Below are positions 23,432 to 33,549 of a stretch of 64,000 nt of DNA, piece by piece. The notes under the pieces were generated by a model. That model did no database searches and was not told where the DNA came from. It worked only from the letters and a program-made list of their open reading frames with translations. This stretch comes from Coccinella septempunctata (taxonomy: Eukaryota > Arthropoda > Insecta > Coleoptera > Coccinellidae): positions 30,655,345 through 30,719,344 of the forward strand of contig NC_058190.1 in the NCBI RefSeq assembly GCF_907165205.1. The letters run 5' to 3'. Numbering within the stretch: position 1 is the first letter of the stretch; each line of letters starts with the position of its first letter. A program made the position numbers and the translations under genes.

Positions 23432-25110
23432 CTACAAAAAAAAAATATAATTAAATGGACTATAATTTTAGTATTCCCCTTTTGTATTTTATTTAATTAT
23501 GTTTGAATGAACTTCGTGAGGTAGCTTTCCATTCAATTGACCCAATGTACCAAAAGAAAGCAGAACAAAACAACTATTTCAATTTTCATAAATCGAAATG
23601 AACCTTTTTTACTTACTACCAAAATGCCAATTAGAAGCATAACTGCTCCTGCCATGAAGATGAAAGCGTGAAGAATGACAACTGCTCTCTCAACTAAAAA
23701 AGCAGAATGTGCAAGTTAAAACTTCGTATAAAAATATCATAATATGTATTTTCAATCTGCCAATGTAAAATCCCCACTAGAATATATTTTAAACATAGTT
23801 TGTTCATATAGCTAGAAGAGAATCATAAGTATATAAAAAAGATGGTCGCTGATATACAGGAAGTATTTTTGGCAGCTGAAAGAACACATCAAAATAAATC
23901 ATTTCACCAAAATATCTCATATGACAAGATGATAGACTTATAATACCGCAAAGTCGAATGCAAGTTCGTGAAATTTTGAGTACAGATCTGTTTTCCATGA
24001 CTTTAGTCAACGGTATGCAGCCACCTTGTAATTGTTGTTACTTTTTTAGTTCGATGAAGTTGTTGAAAGTTAAAATATTGATTATGGCATAAAATTCCTG
24101 TTTATGGTGAATATACGGGATGTTTCCAAAGGTGAGGCTTTTTTTTGACAGAAGGTCTATATAGAATATTCAAGGTGGCTGAGCTACAACTCCTAGAATT
24201 TCGTCAAAATTTCATCGAATTTCAAGTACGGTACTGTAGAAGGTGACTCCGGCAACAGAAAAACGAAACGAAACAAAACCTTGAAAAAATTGTTGTATCG
24301 TGCGATTTGACGTGAAAACATTCAAGAAAATTGAGACAGTATTATTACCCTATTGCACCCCATTTTTACGACAATTTTTGGGGTCGAGCAAGAAGGAGGA
24401 AAAAAAATCAATTTTTTTAGACTTGGTTGTATTTTTCTGTTAGTTGGTGTCAAAATGAGCCATTTCATAAAATCGTTAAGTTACTGAATAATGAGAAAAA
24501 TTCGGCAATCCTAAGTTTCCATTTTTATTTCAACGTGAGAAACGAACGGCCAATATTGTTGAGTCAGTCATCACGAGTTAGTTTTTCCCATTGCTTTACG
24601 ATAATTCAGATAACAATGATCTAAAGTCGTATATTGGGATCCATTTCAGTAATTATTTGTGAATTTTAAATTTTTGTATAGGTGATTAAACGCTTCATTT
24701 TGACCAGTTCTATCTTTTATTGAAAAAAAAACCTCAACTTTAAATACACCCTGTATACAACCATTGAGGGGGTTGAATACTCAAAGATAGATAGAAGTAC
24801 TTATCTCAAATGCCAGATAGCGCGAAAGGAAGAAACAATTTCATTACATATTCTTGTTAAAAAAAAGTTATATACGGCATAATATATACGGCATTGAAAG
24901 TGCTGTGAAATTGAAATGAGCTTTTCACAAAATAACTTTTTCTGCGAAGTTCTTAATCAACGCCACGTTTTATGTACTCTTTCTTTCATATGTTGTTGAT
25001 TGATAACATTCTCAGGCACCTGAGGCACCTGTCTCTTTAAAAACTTTAAGAACATCACCTTCAACAAGATCCATAACACGTCCAACAAACATCTCGCCTA
25101 TGGCTATGAC
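23284..25110 (-). CDS. small multi-span membrane protein gene (partial, three exons)
   Basis: Exons at 25110-25029, 23693-23617 and 23431-23284 join in one frame (phases 0/1, 1/0, 0/1) with recognisable acceptors and mostly good donors. Together they encode about 102 residues. The first exon is polar (VIAIGEMFVGRVMDLVEGDV). The next two contain two long hydrophobic helices (VVILHAFIFMAGAVMLLIGI and CIFLFVLFGFGALIAKVAAV) ahead of a basic HGKRNDSEK turn. That suggests a small tetraspan-type protein of the plasma or an internal membrane, but I do not recognise the family. Neither the start nor the stop exon was found. A foldback element sits in the first intron (24112-24757). Confidence 0.45.
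23617..23693 (-). CDS. membrane protein gene, second visible exon
   Basis: Acceptor TTTTTTAG and donor GTAAGT bound 77 nt that encode VERAVVILHAFIFMAGAVML and a few further hydrophobic residues. The first base of the V codon comes from the previous exon. Confidence 0.5.
24112..24757. mobile_element. foldback MITE with TATACAGGGTG-type ends
   Basis: The left end TATACGGGATGTTTCCAAAG and the complement of the right end TATACAGGGTGTATTTAAAG run in parallel through GGTGAGGCTTTTTTTT. The length is 646 bp. The outer TA is consistent with a Tc1/mariner-type TA target. No transposase motif is present. It lies in an intron of the minus-strand membrane protein gene. Confidence 0.65.
25029..25110 (-). 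CDS. membrane protein gene, first visible exon
   Basis: Acceptor CCCTTGCAG and a weak donor (CAG|GTGCCT) bound 82 nt encoding VIAIGEMFVGRVMDLVEGDV and KVFKET. If the donor is not used the frame ends six codons later at TGA, so this could be a terminal exon instead. The exact phase match to the exon at 23693 favours splicing. Confidence 0.4.
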
Positions 25111-25306
25111 CTGCAAGGGTTATGGTATCAGAAGAACAGAAATCGCACAATTCAATGAATCACCAAAAAAGCAATTGCTGAAAAAGCGCATCCAACTTCC
25201 AAGGATATAAACCAAAAACATTGTTTCATATTTAAAATGCACAAATTTCGAAATGACCGAAATCTGACAGTTGTTATAAAAATAAGTCATTCTCTTTTTC
25301 TTCCAG

Positions 25307-25560
25307 AACAGTATTCTTGGCTGGGGGAATCATTGGATATATTGTACTCAAGAAGTGGATCAAGAAGTACTTGTTCTGCTTCTGGTCCATCTATCTATAT
25401 ATTGGATGATACTGATGTGTATAACATGTGGTTCCAACAGGACTGTAGATGATTCCACATACCACATAGCCCGTGGAACAATTCATTTACTGTGCGACAC
25501 TTCCTGGTCATGAGGTCATGTACTCTTTTTCAGCGAGGACCATCTTATATAAAACCACTG
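25307..25560 (+). pseudogene. Tc1/mariner-superfamily transposase fragment
   Basis: The frame ends DDTDVYNMWFQQD, the block that carries the second catalytic aspartate (MWFQQDGAT). After a frame change it continues HIARGTIHLLCDT, the usual next segment. The third acidic residue is not visible. The block resembles DD37-type relatives more than the mariner relic just to the right. A strong-looking acceptor at 25306 is probably coincidental. Confidence 0.6.
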
Positions 25561-25910
25561 TATTCTTTACTATTAATTTTATTTGAAGTTGGAGGTTTAT
25601 TCCACAAGCCTCTATTGGTTGAAAGAAAAGATGTTGTATAGCTCAATAATCCAAGTTTGCCAACATTAATGTGAAATAGTCATGGAAAAATTCGACCAAA
25701 GTAACAGCAAATCAATGAAGGTCGTTTACCATTTCCATATGTAAAATTATTTTATGTAGGTACTTTGTTTTTCAATAATGAGGAAGAACAACAATTAAAA
25801 AGCTTTGTTTCGATTTGATTCAGATTTGCACAAATTTCGGAATTAAAATACATCAGGGATCTTCCATAATACGGATCCGTCCATATTCAGGAGGATATAT
25901 TGAAAAATTC

Positions 25911-27144
25911 TTAGCCTACTATAGAACCAAACAAAATTTCAATGTCAAAATATTTTATTACTCAATATATTCTCCTCTTAATTGGATACATTTATTACAG
26001 AGAACCTGCAACGTCTCCAGACCTTTCAAAAAAAATGTTTCTTCTTGCTCTGCAAACCAGACCTCCACAGCTTTCATAACCTTCTCGTTGGAAACAAATT
26101 TACGACCTTTTAAACTTTTTTTCAGTTGAGGAAAGAGATGATAGTCGGATGGAGCCAAATCTGGTGAATAAGGGGGGTGTTCTAGTAATTCAAACCCTAA
26201 ATCACGAATTTTTTCAATGGCAACATGAGATTAGTGTGCAGGGGCGTTGTCCTGCAACGAAACACCTTTGGATAGCTTTTCGCGTCTTTTCTCTTCAATT
26301 TTTTTCCGTAGAGTGGTCAGTAATGTCGGATATTGTTCTACCCTTATCTAAAAAATCAATCATGATTACTCCATGACAATCCCAAAAAACTGAAGCACGA
26401 ACTTTTCCAGCAGATTTTTGGACACGAAACTTCTTAGGTCTTGGAGAACCAGAGTGTGGCCATTCCATCGATTGTTGCTTTGTTTCTGGATCGTAGAAAT
26501 ATACCCAAGTCTCATCCATAGTAACAATTCGGTTTAAGAAGTCTACATCGTTTTCAAATCGAGCACAGATCGAACGCGATGCTTCTACCCTTGCATGCTT
26601 TTGGTCAACATTCAAACATTTGGAGATCCATTTTGCACCAATTTTTCTCATGTCCAAATTGACATGAACTAGGTATATGATGAACGCGTTCGTCTTCGTA
26701 TGAAATATTCAGTGCTTCAGATATGCGTTTTAGCCCAATTCTACGGTCTGATAAAATCATGTCATGAACTGCATCGATATTTTCGGGGACTGACACAAAA
26801 ACTGGCCTTCCCGATCGGTCATCATCTTCAATGGAAAATTCACCTCTTTTGAAGCTTGAGCCCAATTTTTCACGGTCGCATACGAAGGACATTGATCACC
26901 AAGGGTATTAAGCATATCTTCGTAAATCTGCTTACAGCTTAACCATTTTGAATACAGGTACTTAATGATGGCTCGATACTCCAATTTTTAGATTTTCACA
27001 AATTCGTTGGACATCTTTTTCTTTCAATTTATTGCGTAACTCTGGTTTACTTTTTTGACCTCAAAGTTCACACAGACACTTGTAATGAGTTATTGTTCGT
27101 TGCTATGGTAACGCAATATTTTTTTTATGCATGGTCTAGTCTAA
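25911..27144 (-). mobile_element. mariner element, mellifera-like, defective
   Basis: A full-length transposase pseudogene is flanked by about 50 bp on the 3' side and 160 bp on the 5' side. Candidate ends are TTAGCCTAC at the left and the complement of TTAGACTAGACC at the right, which match only weakly. Terminal repeats and the TA duplication are therefore uncertain. The overall length near 1.23 kb is right for a mariner. Confidence 0.7.
25958..26984 (-). pseudogene. mariner transposase, frameshifted
   Basis: Reading from the ATG at 26984, the product starts MEYRAIIKYLYSKWLS and then carries YATVKNWAQ, DDRSGRPVFVSVPENI, RRIGLKRISEALNIS, TMDETWVYFYDPETKQQS, LQDNAPAH and HPPYSPDLAPSDYHLFP. 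It ends RGEYIE. All three DD34D aspartates are present, but they are spread over several frames, with frameshifts near 26870, 26690 and 26310 and a stop right after APAH. The length, about 345 codons, equals an intact mariner transposase. It cut and pasted the element when active. It is now dead. Confidence 0.9.
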
Positions 27145-28835
27145 CTAGATATTAATACATACTCGTACATCCTACTTTTCACGGAAATATGCCATGTTGT
27201 TACTCTTGTCTCAACCAATGTTGACGTACCAATAATTTTAACCACCTACTCAAAGGTAGATATTAGAGCCTTATTTTCAATCCTTATTTGATGACGATTA
27301 AATCGAGTTCGACACTCATGCATGTATAGGTAGGTAGTGATAGAATTCCGTTTTCTAATTACATCTTGAACTCTGAATTAAATACCTATGATGTAAATAG
27401 AAAAAAAATCATTCTCATCATTAATACGCTAGGTGTTGGTAAGAAAAAACTGAAGATAATACGAAAATATTCATCAAAATTTATTAAATAAAAACAAGAA
27501 TGAAAGTAGTAAAAAATGTACACCCTAAAATATTTATATTACAAATATGTACTTCTTTGGAAATATTTAACATTAACGTACTTTACACTAACATACATAA
27601 TTTAAAACTATATATTACATTATATAAAACTATAAAGTACAACAGTGATATATTTTTACAAAAATATATCTCTTCAAAATACAAATATTCTTATATTAGA
27701 AGGTACATTGCGTCAATGAAAAACTAACTCGTACTTCGAATACAAAATTCAAGATCACAATAAAGAACGGAATAATTATTTACTTTAATACCCGTCAACA
27801 AACTCTTGGTTGAAATGCGAATCAGAATCGGTGTTCGCATTTTTGTTCAATAAATTAATTAATAGAATATTTCGTGGGGAGATCCTGTACAAGCATTACG
27901 AAAGCAATTTTTACGAAAAACTGTCTCGTATTTGGAAACTAATAGAATGTTGTGATGTTTTTATAGTCACTGGGATGGATGATAATAATTGACAATAGCA
28001 CCAAAGTTCCTGAACACATGGTGGTGTTCCTCAAAAATATTGCTGGATAAACAAAACTGACTAGATATTTCCTAATGTGCATGAAAATTTCAACTACTTT
28101 TTTGTTTGACACTTAATTCTCCACATATGGATCATAATCTATTCGAATGTGTTCCAATTGAGAGTATAACTTAGAGACCTATTCAGAAATAAACAGTTTG
28201 AAGAGCGGATTGAATGATCGATCAAAGAGTAGGTATAAAGTGAAAGTTCAAAAATGATTTCTTTCATCTCTGCAGTCCAATGTGTAAAATGTTTAATTAG
28301 GATTAAAAATAATTTAAATTATTTTCATTATCACATATTATTCTACAGAATTTTCTGAACTCCACCACTTATGTAGTTTGTTCATATCTACATACTAGAT
28401 TAAGCTTCGATAGAATATGATCCACAGTAATTATCTAGATATTTCTTCGCATTCAAGAGGCAAAGCATGCAAATATGCTGAATGAAAAACTTCAGGATAA
28501 CAATATGTATAAAAATGGTTTAATGAATGAACAAAATTGGTCCTTTTTCTTACATAAGACTGCTGGATGTGGGCTCAACTTGAGGAGTTGTCTTCTTCAG
28601 ATATCCATATCTTGATACTTCAGTTCTTTTCAGAGAACCTTTGCGGAGGAGTTATAAAATTTCAATTTGGTACTAGACCAGGAAGTCATATATTCTGATA
28701 GTTAATCCAAATGATGGTTGATTGTTAGAATTTTAAATATAATTTCGAGAGTTGTTGACTTCGGATTCGAAAATGAAAAACTGACTAGATATTTCCCAAA
28801 ATTCAACATGAATTTCGAACGCCACCAGCGTTGAG
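27145..28835. other. AT-rich region downstream of C/EBP
   Basis: No gene is supported. A 60-codon plus-strand frame at 27810-27992 has no motif. Part of this stretch could belong to a long 3' untranslated region of the minus-strand C/EBP gene, since several further AATAAA-like signals occur. Confidence 0.35.
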
Positions 28836-28841
28836 TTTATT
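28836..28841 (-). terminator. candidate poly(A) signal of C/EBP
   Basis: AATAAA on the minus strand lies about 210 nt beyond the C/EBP stop codon. It is the first canonical signal downstream. More distal signals could also be used. Confidence 0.4.
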
Positions 28842-29048
28842 TGTCTCAAGTTTATTGTCTCTGAATTTGAATCAGTTAAATTTTCGACTTTCAAGCTTGA
28901 ATTTTTCTCGTGTCTACGGTCCATAGTCGTGGGCCATGTCCATTAATTGATGTCTTACATCAGACCTAGAGGGCAAAGGAAACAATCAGAAAATCACCAA
29001 ACTACTTTTTAAGGATTGAACAAATTTCCGACTTTCAACTAAAGATTC

Positions 29049-30029
29049 TTACATGTGTTGTTGTTGGATATGTAGATGATCCAATTGTTTATTGAACTCT
29101 CTGTGGAACAGTTCAGACGCTTGTCCTTGCATATTGTTGCTGATGAAGTTTCGCATAATGGTCACTTCTTCGGTTAGTGCTTCGATTTTCTTAACCAGTT
29201 TGTCGTTTTCTTTCATTAGAAGTTTGACTTTTTCCTCGGTTTCTCTGGTTCTAACTTTCGCTTTTTCGCGACTTTTCCGGACTGCGATGTTGTTCCTCTC
29301 TCTTCTTCTTCTGTATTCGTCACTGTTTTTGTCGCAAGGTTTGACGCTCTTTCTTGCCACGTGGTTGGACATGAGTGAACTTTTGCTCTTCATGGCGTTC
29401 AAGTTCAACCCATGGTGCATAACTGGGCTTGGGGTAAGGGTTGTGAAGGTTGCGTTAGGGTTCGTTGGATACACTCCGGGCATGTAGGAGTTTGGGACAA
29501 GGTTTAAGTTACACGTCATTCTACGCATTTCTTGGGGATCTATAGGTTCTTCTTTGATGCTCGGCACGTCACTAGCAACGGAACTGTTCGAATCACTGTT
29601 CGAGTTTTGTGTACCGGAATAGGTAGCACCACTGTGCACAGGTTGGGGCATATAAGCAAGGGTTGTTCTGGGATAATTGTTGGCGGAAATGCCACCAACT
29701 TGTCTCGAATGGAGAGTTTGGAGATGCTTCCCCGACTGACTCTGCAGAATATCGCTGAAAAGTCCATCGCTGAAGTGTGAGTCGTCTATGAGGTTGTGAA
29801 GATCCAACGAAATTTCTGGCGAACTCAAGTCGTTCAATTCCCCATGCTGTTGAAACTGTTGGAGTTGATGCTGTTTCAATATGGTGGCTGTCTGTTTGGA
29901 CGACCCGTTGTTGTTCAATGTTGTCAAATTATTATTGTTGTTATTGTTCATAATGACCGACTTTTTCACTTCGTTATTGTTCAATCCCGAATTGTTTTGC
30001 TGGTTGTCGTACATCTGCGGCGATTCCAT
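29049..30029 (-). CDS. slbo/Cebp: C/EBP bZIP transcription factor (slbo-like), single exon
   Basis: This is a nuclear sequence-specific activator of the CCAAT/enhancer-binding protein family. It binds DNA as a bZIP dimer; the fly homologue slbo drives border-cell migration. The 326-residue frame has an intact bZIP at about residues 240-300: basic region RRRRERNNIAVRKSREKAKV and then leucine-zipper heptads through LTEEVTIM. An acidic-hydrophobic stretch (SPEISLDLHNLIDD and FSDGLFSDIL) matches the family activation region, and SIKEEPID is a likely SUMO site. A polyasparagine run (NNNNNN) is near the N-terminus. The frame is open to 30092 but has no ATG there; MESPQMYD at 30029 fits fly slbo and has a good AAGATGG context. 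No intron is evident. Confidence 0.95.
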   Translation of the reverse strand: MESPQMYDNQQNNSGLNNNEVKKSVIMNNNNNNNLTTLNNNGSSKQTATILKQHQLQQFQQHGELNDLSSPEISLDLHNLIDDSHFSDGLFSDILQSQSGKHLQTLHSRQVGGISANNYPRTTLAYMPQPVHSGATYSGTQNSNSDSNSSVASDVPSIKEEPIDPQEMRRMTCNLNLVPNSYMPGVYPTNPNATFTTLTPSPVMHHGLNLNAMKSKSSLMSNHVARKSVKPCDKNSDEYRRRRERNNIAVRKSREKAKVRTRETEEKVKLLMKENDKLVKKIEALTEEVTIMRNFISNNMQGQASELFHREFNKQLDHLHIQQQHM

Positions 30030-30420
30030 CTTCCGCACGCACAATAATGATGTCTTTGAATATTCGGAACTTTCTCCCGATCCAACTTTCACTCAAACCG
30101 AAATCAGTTTATTTTCCGGCAGTTCATTGGGATGTTAAACCCATCTGAAGAACGTAACTCAGTTCATCATTTTCGCACTTTCCGGAAATTTTTTTTCTTG
30201 AATCACTAAAATTTTAATCTAAAATTCTATCGCGCGGATCGCGACAGTTTGTTTTCGATGGTAACTCGTTTTTTTTTCGGAATTTCCACGGAAACGCACT
30301 TTTCCGGAAGGATGAAACTTCTCAATTTCGAACTGATACGACCGAATAAAATGGCTCAACCGCAGCTACTACTTGGTCCACACCAGCGTGCGCTCGCCAA
30401 GCCAACTTGATGATATGTAC
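30030..30420 (-). promoter_or_regulatory. C/EBP 5' untranslated region and probable promoter
   Basis: An arthropod-type initiator TCAGTT occurs on the minus strand at 30336-30331, which would give a leader of about 305 nt. There is no TATA box at the expected distance. A locally GC-richer patch (30360-30410) with GCGTGCGCTCGCC lies just upstream. The assignment is inference from motif and position. Confidence 0.35.
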
Positions 30421-32779
30421 TAAGCTTTCTTAGCGCTACTCCGATCAGTTTGTAAATGTGTAGTCCCCACGCTTGCGCTCGTTTTGGATTGTCACGTTGC
30501 TCTCTCCACACCAAGGAGGTGAATAGCAATGCACCGAGATTTTTGGGAGTAGTACATAAATCTAATGAAGTACTGACGTAAGGACTCGGTTGTTATTGAT
30601 CTCAAAATGATCGATAATGATTAACACTGAAAACAATTTTTTGTAGATCTATTTCTTATGGTTACAAATACAAATATCCCGACTCTCGAGTTGTAGGAAA
30701 TATTCAAGAATTCAGAAATTGGCTCAAGCATCTTATTAGATAGGTATCTTCCATGAGTTATAGTTTTCATTACTCAAAAATGCATTTACCATGAGATTCA
30801 TAAATAGATGTCTCGTCTTTGTGAATGCATTCTCTAAACAATTATAAAGATAGTTTGTTATGTATATAAATTTCTCCCGAATTCTCTGAAGATAGACGCC
30901 TTCCAAGGATAAAAAAATTCGAACTGATAAAAGCGAGATCAAATTTGGCAGAAATGATGACTTTGTTGAACACTCATAACTAAATTTTTCGAACCCCTGT
31001 ACTTATAAGGGGTTGCAACCTCCAAACCCTTGCAGTATTTACTTACTGCTTTTCGATGGAAGAAATATGAGAACAGTGTAAGCTTAGGAGCTTACACACA
31101 GCACAGCTCATTTCATTTTAGGGTTTTCAGCTTTCCTTTTTATCCCAAAAACCATAGCTGAGCAAAAATCAACTAAATATTACCATACTTAACTGTGTGT
31201 GAATTTGGTCAACTTTTGAATTGAGCAAGTATTTTGTTCATGTTTAATTTACTCGAAAACAATAGTTTTGGGAGTATGTAAATTTGCAAAGAAATGTGCT
31301 GTGGTGTAGAGTTGGAGAAATTCGACTAAGAGTCGAATATCAATATTTCATTTCTGCCATATTTCGTCGAGATGTTATTATCAGTTCATGAGGCAAAAAA
31401 TTCTCTAATTGTTCTATCCTTTGGTAGGGACTATCTTAACCGGTGAAATTTTTTTATGCAAAATTAAAGTCATCTATTATTAAGTAACTATCCTAAGCAA
31501 AAGAATAAGGAAAATTTATTTTCCTGCAGATGATCTCTATTATTCCAACTGCTTCTTTTGTTTTGCTTTGAAGAAAGTGCGAAGAATTTGAACCCGATGA
31601 ATAATTAATCGGTTATGATGAGAAATTTTCCAGAAATCGAATAAAAAAAATTAATTGTAGGGAATTTGTTAATGCTGATATGGAAAAAACAACTAAAAAA
31701 AAAGAAAGATAATGGATGAATGTGGACCTTCCAATGATAAAATATGAAATAAATCACAAAACGTTGCCATTCCTGATAAAGAAGTTCAAAAAATGTAGGA
31801 GAATATGATGAGGAACTACACAAAGTATTTGTAGAAATGAATCCTTGAATAATTATAATAAAAATCGTTAATTGCATTACAACATAGAATACAATGAAAA
31901 ACTCTAGTGAAATTAAGCTACAATCACTCTATTCAAAAGAAAGCAGAAAAGTAATTCGAAAAATAAATACAAAATAATATCAATTCAGGTGACCATATAA
32001 TTATAATACATATTATCAATTGATTTTAATTATTACTAATTTGAATAAATGATGAGGGCCTAATAATGAATATTATTTCAAATATTAATAAAAATATAAT
32101 ATAATCAATATAAAAAATTTAATAAAAAAATTCCCTATACTGTTTTTTATCAAATCACTAAAACGACTGTATTTATATAAGGCTTAACTAAACACTATAA
32201 CAATGACGATTGGCAAATTGCAGGGTTTCTTCAATATCGAAAAAGAAGTCTAAATGAAAGTGGAATGAAATTCAAAATCAATTCCTCCTTTGAGAAACGA
32301 AAGTGACATCGAACATATCAATTGTTTTCGCTATCATTGAAACAATTTGGTCCTTCCGCCACCATTAATTTTCACATTCTACTTTTCCTGTGAAACTCCA
32401 TTGAGGCACAGCATCCCTATTTTTGGAAAATTATCTGTTGAGAGATAAATGGGAAGATAGCCTGAAATATGATTTTCAACATTTCCAATGCAATATACAA
32501 TCAAATCCCTCATAACAATCTATTTCATTCACTTCCCGGGATATTTTTTTTCATTTTCCACTTTCATCCATAAAAATTCTGTCAGTTCCGATTTGAAATA
32601 ATCGAAATAAATATGTGATCAAACAATTTCGAAAGAAATTTACTGCTCTCGCTGAATAGAATCTCGTTTCATCTGAGAATTTTCGGCTTTCCCTATCTTA
32701 GAAATTCAAAATGCAGATAATTCTCCAAAATTATGCGCACATAATGCCTAAACTGCCAATATATAGTTGCATAATGGCG
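30421..32779. other. C/EBP upstream intergenic region
   Basis: No gene is supported. 31880-32200 is extremely AT-rich. Short opposed frames at 30736-30942 and 31605-31877 are unrecognised. Regulatory elements of C/EBP would be expected here, but none can be named. Confidence 0.35.
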
Positions 32780-33050
32780 AAGGGCCAAATACGCATCATA
32801 GGCAACGGGATCTTTGAGCCAGTGTCACGGGCCAAGTCACGGCATCATCTGCCTCACAAAGCATATTTATGCCCGAGCTACGTCACTGTACGTCATAAAC
32901 CTGAATCACACGTGGAAGAATTCGTTCGAATGTGGGTCAGAACACAGCTGAGGAATTCATTGAACTCCAAGCTTGTAAAATTTACATGTGGTGTCCTCTA
33001 CACTAATTATTATGAAACAAAACGGAAAATAACCTTATATAAGAGGAGAA
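32780..33050. promoter_or_regulatory. CRE/E-box/TATA cluster, possible enhancer or distal promoter
   Basis: Within AT-rich surroundings this GC-richer block carries two TACGTCA CRE-type sites eleven bases apart (near 32880-32897), an ACACGTGG E-box near 32910, and a TATATAAGAG box near 33036 on the plus strand. A plus-strand frame of 134 codons (32711-33115) spans it, but the product has no recognisable domain. CRE-type sites are bound by bZIP factors, so auto- or cross-regulation of the neighbouring C/EBP gene is conceivable. Function is inferred only. Confidence 0.3.
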
Positions 33051-33115
33051 AGCGACATCTGACAATGAGCGTGTGTTCTATTGAAGAACAGAGTACTGTC
33101 CTTGGCATTCTTTAA

Positions 33116-33549
33116 GCCATTCTTAAAAATCAAACGAAAGATGTCAGGATAGTGGATTTGGTTTAATCAGTCTTCGTCATTTGAGCATCTCTTTGAAATT
33201 ATGAATTAGGTACCAACTTTTCTAATAAGCTAGGATCTCATCTTTTTTATAAAGTACATCTCAGCAATTCGAAGAGATGCTCCGATCAATTTGTAGACAT
33301 TTTAGTCATATTTTTCTACATGTTGACCTAGGGTCCAAAAACCGTGTTCATGAGAAATAACGAATATCCCTACTCTACGGAAAAATGTTCACCATCATTG
33401 AACATTATTTTCTGTATTTTTCCTCTTCCTTCAAATTTTCAATACTTACGTGAAATCATTACTTTTTTAGCTCTTTCATATTTACTTCCCGAAATTCAAC
33501 TATCATTTTTATTGAAGATCTTGTGGAAAAACATCATCTGTTCTCAATG
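33116..33549. other. no recognisable gene
   Basis: AT-rich spacer between the motif cluster and the retroposon relic. Nothing further is visible. Confidence 0.4.

Noticed and set aside
25307..25403. Hydrophobic frame (TVFLAGGIIGYIVLKKW) as a membrane protein exon
   Set aside because: An overlapping frame reads as a transposase catalytic block ending MWFQQD, which explains the sequence better.
30030..30092. N-terminal extension of C/EBP to 30092
   Set aside because: The extra 21 codons begin with GTG, not ATG; the first ATG is at 30029, has a good context and fits fly slbo.
29092..30138. Plus-strand frames of 82-131 codons over C/EBP
   Set aside because: They are antisense shadows of the strongly supported C/EBP frame and show no domain.
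32711..33115. 134-codon plus-strand frame as a protein gene
   Set aside because: No recognisable domain, no splice context and no homologue known to me; kept only as part of the regulatory cluster.
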